A stretch of 20,030 bases of DNA from Spirochaetaceae bacterium (GTDB lineage: Bacteria > Spirochaetota > Spirochaetia > Treponematales > Breznakiellaceae). The translations under genes were made by a program, and so were the position numbers. Shown here piece after piece: positions 14,320-20,030 of this stretch. Under the pieces are notes generated by a model. The model saw only the letters and a list, made by a program, of their open reading frames with translations, did not search any database and was not told where the DNA came from. The stretch is taken from the NCBI GenBank assembly GCA_031290855.1, contig JAISLM010000149.1:1-20030 (forward strand), written 5' to 3'. Within the stretch, counting starts at the first letter, position 1. Each line of letters begins with the position of its first letter.

Positions 14320-15147
14320 GTGACGGACATCGAAAAAAAAGCGGCTGACTTACGCAAAAAGTTTATAAAGACGGCCTCCGTGATCGAGGCTACGCACATC
14401 GCGTCTTCATTGTCCTGCATCGACATAATCACGGTTCTTTTTTTTGGCGGCGTGTTGCGTTACAATCCCGCGAACCCAAAAGATGAAAGCCGCGACAGAT
14501 TTATTTTAAGCAAAGGCCACGCCGCGGCCGCGCTGTACAACGCGCTTTGCGAAGCGGGTTTTTTTACACGCGGCGAACTGCACACGTACTGCAAGCCCGG
14601 CTCGATCTTTGGCGCATATACAACCGCGAAAATCCCCGGTGTTGAATATGCGACCGGTTCCCTGGGGCACGGCCTGCCGCTGGCCGCCGGTACGGCCCTG
14701 TCCCTGCGTCTCAAGAAGTCAGACTCGCTCGTGTACGTGATCACGGGCGACGGCGAATGCCAGGAAGGCAGCGTCTGGGAGGCGGCGATGTCGATAGCGC
14801 ATTTTGGATTAACAAACCTGGTATGGATCATAGATTACAACAGGCTGCAGGCAATTAATTATACAGATGCGGTTATGGGGCTGGAGCCGCTGTATGAAAA
14901 GTTAAAAGCCTTCGGCTTTAACGCGGTAAATGCGGACGGACATTCATGTAATGAACTGGCGGACGTATTAAAGGTTGACAGGAATCGTCTGCCTGAAAAG
15001 CCGCTTGCCGTTATCGCGAGTACCGTAAAAGGCAAAGGCGTTTCCGCCCTGGAAAACGCTGTCGATTCTCACGTCAGGATGTTGAACCGCGAAGGGTACG
15101 CCGCCGCGCTAAAGGAATTCGGAATACGGGACGGGGAGGCAACGTGA
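14320..15147 (+). CDS. Transketolase-like protein, N-terminal (ThDP pyrophosphate-binding) half
   Basis: First half of a split transketolase of 275 residues. It carries SKGH (64-67), the TGSLGHGLP segment (112-120), and the ThDP/metal motif GDGECQEG (143-150) ending at N174 in DYN, the usual GDG-X25-30-N arrangement. It would transfer two-carbon ketol units together with the product of the next gene. The start is GTG at 14320, eight bases after the radical SAM stop and close after a G-rich stretch (14311-14319). An upstream in-frame start inside the previous gene (14209) is unlikely. The last four bases overlap the next start codon. Split transketolases occur both in central metabolism and in secondary or polysaccharide loci; the neighbours favour the latter. 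Confidence 0.93.
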   Translation: MTDIEKKAADLRKKFIKTASVIEATHIASSLSCIDIITVLFFGGVLRYNPANPKDESRDRFILSKGHAAAALYNALCEAGFFTRGELHTYCKPGSIFGAYTTAKIPGVEYATGSLGHGLPLAAGTALSLRLKKSDSLVYVITGDGECQEGSVWEAAMSIAHFGLTNLVWIIDYNRLQAINYTDAVMGLEPLYEKLKAFGFNAVNADGHSCNELADVLKVDRNRLPEKPLAVIASTVKGKGVSALENAVDSHVRMLNREGYAAALKEFGIRDGEAT

Positions 15148-16088
15148 GAAACGCTTTTGGGGACGCGCTCCTTGACATATTTGCCCTGGACGAAAAGATT
15201 TTGCTGCTGGTTGCGGATGACAGTCCTGTAAGATTTGACGAGATACAAAAAAAATATCCGGAGAGGGTTTTTAATTTTGGCATTGCCGAGTGCAACATGG
15301 TTGGCGCCGCGGCGGCGATGGCAAAAGAAGGCTTCATGCCGCTGGTTTTTGCTTACAGTTGTTTTCTTTCTTACCGCGCACTTGAATTCATACGTTTGGA
15401 TATTTGTCTGCCGTCCGTAAAAGTAATACTTGCGGGTCATAGCTGCGGGGTGATAATCAACAAGGGCGGCCCCACCCATCATTCCACGGAGGATATCGCC
15501 GTTTTGCGCGTTATGCCGAACCTTACGATTCTGTCGCCGGCAAGCGTTAAAGAGGTCGCGCCCGTTCTCGAAAAGGCGCTTTCCCGCGCCGGGCCTGTCT
15601 ATATCAGGCTTGGCAAGGCCTTCGAAACGGAAATATACGAGAGCGCCCCCCCGTTTGAGATTGGCAGGGCAAACATCATTCGGGGCGGCGGCGATATTAC
15701 GATAGTCGCAAGCGGTTCTGTCGTCGCGGACGCGGTGGAGGCGGCAAGAATACTGCAAAAAGACGGAATCGGCGCGGAAGTGATCAATATGTCTACTATA
15801 AAGCCGCTGGACGGGAAGACGCTTGCCGGGTCCGCCGGAAAGACGGGCCGCGTGGTTACCGTGGAAGAACACAGCGTCTACGGCGGTTTGGGCGGCGCGG
15901 TGAGCGAGTGTCTTTTGAAGTCGGGCGTTCCGCTCAAGGGTTTCGACATCATCGGCTTTAACGACACGTTCTGCACGGAATACGGCTGGCACCGTGACCT
16001 GAAACACGCTTACGGCCTATCGCCGCAGCATATCGCGGACAGGTGCAGGTGTGTTTATTACAAATGTCCGCCCGACTCAAAAGCATAA
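15144..16088 (+). CDS. Transketolase-like protein, C-terminal half
   Basis: The 314-residue partner of the preceding gene, overlapping it by GTGA (15144-15147) with GGGGAGG nearby, so the two are made in equal amounts. It contains the pyrimidine-binding domain with the catalytic Glu (E49) in NFGIAECNMVGAAAAMA, the GPTHHSTEDIA segment, and the C-terminal transketolase domain (ITIVASGSVVADAVEAA, VVTVEEHSVYGGLGGAVSE). Both halves look intact. With the radical SAM enzyme, the reductase and the methyltransferase it may build an unusual ketose or a two-carbon-branched sugar. Split ThDP enzymes do such branching in some antibiotic deoxysugar pathways. That role is inference. Confidence 0.93.
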   Translation: MRNAFGDALLDIFALDEKILLLVADDSPVRFDEIQKKYPERVFNFGIAECNMVGAAAAMAKEGFMPLVFAYSCFLSYRALEFIRLDICLPSVKVILAGHSCGVIINKGGPTHHSTEDIAVLRVMPNLTILSPASVKEVAPVLEKALSRAGPVYIRLGKAFETEIYESAPPFEIGRANIIRGGGDITIVASGSVVADAVEAARILQKDGIGAEVINMSTIKPLDGKTLAGSAGKTGRVVTVEEHSVYGGLGGAVSECLLKSGVPLKGFDIIGFNDTFCTEYGWHRDLKHAYGLSPQHIADRCRCVYYKCPPDSKA

Positions 16089-16091
16089 TCC

Positions 16092-17612
16092 ATGCTGTAC
16101 AGGCCTTTCGGGAAAACAGGCAAGATGCTTTCGGCGCTTGGCATCGGTACGACGCGCTTCCCCGCCAAAACCGGGGCCGGCATAGAAAACGCCGTGCGGC
16201 TTGTCCTGGAAGCTATTGACAACGGCGTCAACTACATCGACACAAGCCACAGCTACCTGGGAGGCAGGGCCGAAGAGATAGTGGGCGCGGCGCTCCGGCG
16301 CACGGGTAAGGAAGTGTATGTTACCGTCAAATCCAGCTATGCAAACGACAGAACGGCGGACGAATGTTACAGCAGAATATGCGCCTCGCTGGAACATATA
16401 GGCATAAAGAAAGCTCATTTTTTCATTATGTGGTCCGTGTTCAGTTATAGCGATTTCCTAAAGATGACGGAAAGAGGCGGCCTGTATGACGGCGCTTTGC
16501 GCGCGAAGAAAGAAGGTCTCGTTGATCATATCTGCGCGTCCCTCCACTGCACGGTAAACGATATGATAAAAATAATTGAATCGGGCCTGCTGGAGGGAAT
16601 CACGATAACGTATTCCGTCCTCAATCAAAAAATGATGGACCGTGTGCTGCGCCGCGCCGCGGAATTGAATGTCGGGATCGTCACGATGAACACGCTCGGC
16701 GGCGGACTCATTCCGCAAAACGAAAAGACGTTTTCGTTCATAAAAACGGAAGGAGACGCGACAGTCTCCCGCGCCGCGCTGTCTTTCTGTTACGCGCATG
16801 GTGAAATAACGACAATGCTGTCCGGCATGGCAAATGCCGGCGAATTACACGACAATCTTGGCGCGGTACTGCGCGTAATGGATCGGGCGGAAGCCGAAAA
16901 AAGAATTGAACTTGCAGAGAAAGGGTTTGAAGGAATTACCGGTTACTGTACGGGCTGCGGCTACTGCATGGCGGACGGCGGCTGTCCGGCGGGAATTGAC
17001 ACGGCGGCCTTCATGTACAGCTACAACGGTATCTTCTTCCCCGGCGGTGTCCCGGACTTCAGGCGCACTGAAGAACGGATGCTCGAAAACATCCGTATAT
17101 GTTACCGCCTTAAGATGTCGTTCAATATTTTGCCGGAAAGCGGCGAAAATCCGTGTCTTGAATGCGGAAACTGCGAAAAAAAATGTACGCAAAAAATACA
17201 AATTATAAAAAGGGTCCGGGAGATGTACCGCCGCTTCGACGAGTCGGGGTACAATAAAAAGCACATCATAAAAAAAATCACGGAAGCGTTTGACAACAAC
17301 CACGCGAAGATCGGCCTTTGGCCCGCCTCTGTATACACTTCTTTTATTATTGATTATGTGCGCGAGATTCTGCCCGGCCTTGGGGCGGAATTGTTTATTT
17401 TTGATAAAAACGAAAAATTGCGGGGTACGGTTAACAGCGGCATAAAGATACAAAACCCCGCTCTTTTACCGCGGATTAAGCCGGACGCGATCGTTATCAC
17501 AAACTATAACTACGAAGCGGACATTTACGAATCTATAAAACATTACGAAAATGACGGCATAAAAGTGGTAAAACTGCACGATAAAAACGACCTGCCCTGG
17601 GGAGGTTTCTAA
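16092..17612 (+). CDS. Aldo/keto reductase with ferredoxin-like domain and Rossmann-like C-terminal extension
   Basis: The 506-residue protein has three parts. Residues 1-270 form an AKR barrel (GKTGKMLSALGIGTTRF, then D50, Y55 and K80 of the catalytic tetrad). The tetrad His position, in the usual YLLH strand, reads FFIMW, so the His appears replaced. Residues 280-370 hold cysteines C286, C289, C292, C298 and C355, C358, C361, C365, the pattern of the 4Fe-4S domain found in many bacterial AKRs. Residues 405-506 (IGLWPASVYTSFIIDYV, LFIFDKN, DAIVITNYNYEADI) form an extra domain similar in layout to the N-termini of the radical SAM and FkbM proteins. Start ATG 16092, three bases after the transketolase stop. 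Probably a redox step on a sugar intermediate; activity is uncertain because of the His change. Confidence 0.88.
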   Translation: MLYRPFGKTGKMLSALGIGTTRFPAKTGAGIENAVRLVLEAIDNGVNYIDTSHSYLGGRAEEIVGAALRRTGKEVYVTVKSSYANDRTADECYSRICASLEHIGIKKAHFFIMWSVFSYSDFLKMTERGGLYDGALRAKKEGLVDHICASLHCTVNDMIKIIESGLLEGITITYSVLNQKMMDRVLRRAAELNVGIVTMNTLGGGLIPQNEKTFSFIKTEGDATVSRAALSFCYAHGEITTMLSGMANAGELHDNLGAVLRVMDRAEAEKRIELAEKGFEGITGYCTGCGYCMADGGCPAGIDTAAFMYSYNGIFFPGGVPDFRRTEERMLENIRICYRLKMSFNILPESGENPCLECGNCEKKCTQKIQIIKRVREMYRRFDESGYNKKHIIKKITEAFDNNHAKIGLWPASVYTSFIIDYVREILPGLGAELFIFDKNEKLRGTVNSGIKIQNPALLPRIKPDAIVITNYNYEADIYESIKHYENDGIKVVKLHDKNDLPWGGF

Positions 17613-17621
17613 TTAAATATT

Positions 17622-18746
17622 ATGGAAAACAGAATCATTACATGGAAAATGATAGAAAAAGCGGCGGAAGATTTAAGTCCGGTATATTTTCTTGCGAATG
17701 AAAACATTGACAAGGGAATAGGTTTGTTTGGCGCGGGCGTGTCGGCGGTTCCCTGCCATGATTTTCTGACTGAAAAAAACCATAGTGTATCGTGTTTTGT
17801 TGATAATTCGCCTGAAAAACAAAAACACCCGTGCTGTGGATTACAAGTGATACCGCCCTCCTCTTTTGACGGCGGAGTCCTGTTCATCACGAATCAAACA
17901 TACGCGAAGGCAATTGAAAAGTCTTACGCCGCGCACTTTGCGGGGGCGGGGAGGAATACCGCCCTCATAACGCTGAGGGCGTTTTTCACGATGCGGAACA
18001 TGGAAAGGTTCACCCGTCTGCGCGACAACGCCTTCTTTGATTCGGAATCGAAGAACGTGCTCGACACGATGATCTACGAAAACCTGACAAGCGAAAACAG
18101 ATTCTGGCATTGTATAAGCAATAAAAATCAGTATTTCTGCCTTGATGAATTGATGGACGGCGCTAATGAGGTTTATGTGGACATCGGCGCGGCGGTGGGC
18201 GATACGATCGAGCGATTCATTTGGGAAAAAAATGGTTATATATCGCGGATATACGCTTTCGAACCCTCTCCGCGTGAATATGAAGCCCTAAAATACAGAA
18301 TGGAAAGATTAACACGGGAATGGATGTTCAGCGAAAATCAAATAATTATGGTTAAAGCCGGAATAGGCGAAAAGACCGGAAAACGCATTTTGCAGTCAAA
18401 CAAGCTTGGAACAAATAATTTTATCTTAAACTCCTGGGACACCGTCCAAAACAACGCTGAAGGAGACCGTATTGATATTTATTGCATGGACGATTACTTT
18501 AGGGATGTACCGGTTACTTTCATCAAGGCCGATGTAGAAGGCTATGAAATGCGCTGTCTGCGGGGAGCGTCCGCCGTGATAAAGCGTGACAAGCCGAAAA
18601 TGGCGCTGTGTATTTACCACAAACCCGAAGATATTTTTGATTTTACCAAATATATAAGCTCCATTGTACCGGAATACAAATTTAAACTCAGGCACCACTC
18701 GCGTAACTGGACGGAGACGGTTCTGTATGCTTTTGTTGAAATTTAA
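17622..18746 (+). CDS. FkbM-family methyltransferase with N-terminal Rossmann-like domain
   Basis: The 374-residue protein has a SAM-binding FkbM core in its second half. Motif I is VYVDIGAAVGDT at 184-195, followed by IYAFEPSP (210-217), then FIKADVEGYEMRCLRGA near 300-316 (the family's IKIDVEG.E...L.GA), and a C-terminal LCIYHKPEDIFD segment. FkbM enzymes methylate hydroxyl groups, often on sugars. Residues 30-120 (GIGLFGAGVSAVPCHDFL, CFVDNSP, VLFITNQTY) form a small domain also seen in two other proteins of this operon. It starts at ATG 17622, nine bases after the reductase; GGAGG lies 16 bases upstream, rather far. It is the last intact gene of the operon and is followed by a MITE five bases after its stop. 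Confidence 0.92.
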   Translation: MENRIITWKMIEKAAEDLSPVYFLANENIDKGIGLFGAGVSAVPCHDFLTEKNHSVSCFVDNSPEKQKHPCCGLQVIPPSSFDGGVLFITNQTYAKAIEKSYAAHFAGAGRNTALITLRAFFTMRNMERFTRLRDNAFFDSESKNVLDTMIYENLTSENRFWHCISNKNQYFCLDELMDGANEVYVDIGAAVGDTIERFIWEKNGYISRIYAFEPSPREYEALKYRMERLTREWMFSENQIIMVKAGIGEKTGKRILQSNKLGTNNFILNSWDTVQNNAEGDRIDIYCMDDYFRDVPVTFIKADVEGYEMRCLRGASAVIKRDKPKMALCIYHKPEDIFDFTKYISSIVPEYKFKLRHHSRNWTETVLYAFVEI

Positions 18747-18750
18747 TAAC

Positions 18751-18860
18751 GGACTTGTTCGACGACCCGGTTGGTTATCGAACAAGTCCAGGCAAAAATG
18801 CTCCGCATTTTGCTGTTTTTAAGCGGTTGTTGTACAGAAACTTCAGTTTCTGAACAACTC
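18751..18860. mobile_element. Hairpin-ended MITE, second copy (inverted)
   Basis: The 110-bp element is the reverse-orientation relative of the one at 4521-4647. It runs from GGACTTGTTCGACGACC to the complement of GAGTTGTTCAGAAAC. The left end folds as 18752-18767 with 18773-18788 (two mismatches). The middle holds GCAAAA(A)TGC-TCC-GCATTTTGC, and the right end is a hairpin with a TTCAG-type loop. The stretch TGTTTTTAAGCGGTTGTTG matches the complement of the first copy outside the stems. Flanks are TAAC and TAAT, a target duplication with one change at most. It lies between the FkbM gene and the dead radical SAM paralogue and may end transcription there. Confidence 0.7.
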
Positions 18861-18878
18861 TAATCAAGAAAAAACTAA

Positions 18879-19741
18879 ATGCAAAACGAATCGAACAACA
18901 TTAACGCGCAATGCCGCTTACCGGAAAAATTTTATGCAAAACATGATTTGGATAATATGTTTTCCGTCAGAAAAATTTACATCTGGAGGGCCGGCGGGAC
19001 GGTAAAGGCATCTTCCATGCCTTAAAAGAAACGGCTGGCGTGTTGGGCCTTTATAGACAGGGCATCTGTCGTATTGAATGATTCGGGTGTGTGTGCGGAT
19101 AAATGCAAACCCGGTGCATATAAGATTGTCCTGTTCCGGTTTTGGCGCCGGCCATTACGAAATCACCCATGCGGGCGGCAGGCGGAATCTTTTTTAAAAA
19201 AACCGCGGTGAATTATCCAGATTAATCAAAGAATACAACGCCGATACTACTGTCGAGGTTTACTTCCATATCAACAAAATGAGTATTGATGAATGCAGGG
19301 ATGTTTATATGCTGGCAAAGCGGCTTAACTTCAGGTTAAATGCCGGTTTATCCATGATTTTCCCGAAATACGCGATGGATTTTATAAAAAAAATTCTTTA
19401 AATGAGGGGACGCAAAAATCAAAGACTTTAATGTGGATAAGCCTTGACGGGATGCTGTCCCACGCGAAAAAAGAGCATGATAAACTTGTCCGCGGAGAAT
19501 AGGCTTTCCGAATATAAACCGGGATATGTCTGTCTTGAACAGCTATAAGCTTGCTCGGGACAGACTGTCTCCTGATTTTATGAATATTACGTTTGATGCA
19601 CCTGTAAATCTAAAGAATAATTCCACTGTTTGCAGCGAATGTATATCACATTCACTGCACAGATATTTTGAAGGCCGAAAATATGTGCATTATGTTAGTA
19701 CCCTGATGCTTGATAAATTCAGCCTGCCTTCCTGCATATAG
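18879..19741 (+). pseudogene. Decayed paralogue of the radical SAM/SPASM gene
   Basis: Reading across frames, this region repeats the gene at 12992-14311. It opens at ATG 18879 with AQCRLPEKFY and VRKIYIWRAGG (compare RKIYLWGAG), then after shifts ACWAFIDRASVVL. It then jumps to SGFGAGHYEITHAGG (compare SGFGPKNYEITHSGG), with YNADTTVEVYFHINK, FPKYAMDFIKK, ISLDGMLSHAKKEHDK, and finally SVLNSYKLARDRLSPDFMNI and VCSECISHSLHRYF, with a stop at 19741. It spans 863 bp against 1320 in the intact gene. About 460 bp are missing, including the CxxxCxxC core, and the double Cys of the SPASM part is also lost. Several stops and frameshifts make it non-functional. The divergence suggests an old duplication rather than a recent copy. 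Confidence 0.87.
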
Positions 19742-19752
19742 CGTATTTGGAT

Positions 19753-19790
19753 TCTTGACTCGATATGGCAACCGGGTTATGATTAAGGTG
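19753..19790. repeat. Decayed MITE right end
   Basis: CTTGACTCGATATGG followed by CAACCGGGTTAT (19754-19780) lines up with the right-end hairpin of the 4521-4647 element, where the order is CTTG-TTCGATAAC then CAACCGGGTTAT. Twelve consecutive bases are identical (19769-19780 against 4625-4636) and the flanking part matches with small gaps. The stem no longer pairs well. No left end was found nearby. Confidence 0.5.
19755..19783 (+). promoter_or_regulatory. Putative promoter of the glycosyltransferase gene
   Basis: TTGACT (19755-19760) and TATGAT (19778-19783) are each one base from the sigma70 consensus and are spaced by exactly 17. The transcription start would be near 19790, which is the first base of the GTG start codon of the next gene. 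The promoter lies within a decayed MITE end. Confidence 0.55.
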
Positions 19791-20030
19791 TGGCATTTAC
19801 AGACGCTCCTTTAATCAGCCTTATTATGTCCGTGCGCAACGGTGCGGACACCATCAGCCGGACAATAGAATCCGTAATAGCGCAGACTCACCAAAACTGG
19901 GAACTCCTGATACGGGATAACTGTTCCACGGATAACACCGTCCAGGTCATTAAGTCTTTTGAAGATCCGCGAATAAACCTCATCGTAAATAAACATGACA
20001 AAGGCGTATTCTACAATTTTATACTGCTGA
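19790..20030 (+). CDS. Glycosyltransferase family 2, N-terminal part, runs off the window
   Basis: An open frame from GTG 19790 to the window end encodes 80 residues beginning VAFTDAPLISLIMSVRNG. It continues with TISRTIESVIAQTHQNWELL and IRDNCSTDNTVQVIKSFEDP. This is the GT-A fold start of family 2 glycosyltransferases: beta-1 ISLIMSVRN, the S(V/I)..QT...WEL(L/I)I.D(N/G)(S/C)STD block with the nucleotide-binding Asp, and the following R(I)NLI strand. The catalytic DXD lies beyond the window. An in-frame TAA two codons upstream fixes 19790 as the earliest start; no Shine-Dalgarno fits, and the predicted transcription start coincides with it. It would transfer a sugar in surface-glycan assembly, in line with the operon to its left. 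Confidence 0.87.
   Translation, partial: MAFTDAPLISLIMSVRNGADTISRTIESVIAQTHQNWELLIRDNCSTDNTVQVIKSFEDPRINLIVNKHDKGVFYNFILL

Noticed and set aside
1..20030. CRISPR array or prophage
   Set aside because: No regularly spaced direct repeats with unique spacers, no cas genes and no phage structural or integrase genes were seen.

Overview
The window looks like a chromosomal segment of a GC-rich spirochaete, most likely a treponeme of the termite-gut type. This is inference. It rests on the archaeal/eukaryotic-type PheRS alpha chain (typical of spirochaetes among bacteria), a spirochaete-style REP-transposase relative, heavy use of intergenic hairpin repeats, and a lipoprotein promoter with a poly-C tract in its spacer, recalling the homopolymer-tract promoters of Treponema pallidum. 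No 16S rRNA or other direct taxonomic marker is present.

Left part (1-5000): two aminoacyl-tRNA synthetase genes, pheS and trpS (both +), are separated by about 1.1 kb of mobile-element debris. This debris holds the first part of an IS256-like transposase, a frameshifted IS5-like transposase, and hairpin-ended repeats. After trpS come a structured 92-bp inverted repeat and a REP-associated transposase-like gene (-) split by a roughly 127-bp hairpin-ended MITE that left a target-site duplication.

Middle part (5000-10320, all -): a housekeeping operon reads tRNA-Gly(GCC), tig, clpP, clpX, mutL. It starts at a near-consensus sigma70 promoter just upstream of the tRNA. Trigger factor and ClpXP handle folding and degradation of new proteins; mutL follows after a strong hairpin.

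Right of this (10540-12910, +): a single lipoprotein gene with a beta-helix-like repetitive protein. Its extended -10 promoter has a C10 run in the spacer. Its leader of about 245 nt carries four hairpins, and the last of these, with a T6 run, abuts the Shine-Dalgarno. Several very GC-rich hairpins follow the gene. This is a candidate phase-variable, attenuated surface-protein unit.

Right end (12940-20030, +): a tight five-gene operon encodes a radical SAM/SPASM protein, the two halves of a split transketolase-like ThDP enzyme, a ferredoxin-domain aldo/keto reductase and an FkbM methyltransferase. A MITE, a decayed second copy of the radical SAM gene lacking its catalytic core, and the start of a GT2 glycosyltransferase follow. 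The genes look like part of a surface-glycan or modified-sugar locus. Three of the five proteins appear to share a small Rossmann-like domain. The glycosyltransferase promoter seems to be built from a decayed MITE end.

The most original signals are (1) the family of hairpin-ended MITEs with changing stems and conserved loops, (2) the C10 promoter plus attenuator-like leader, and (3) the glycan operon with its shared domain and dead paralogue.
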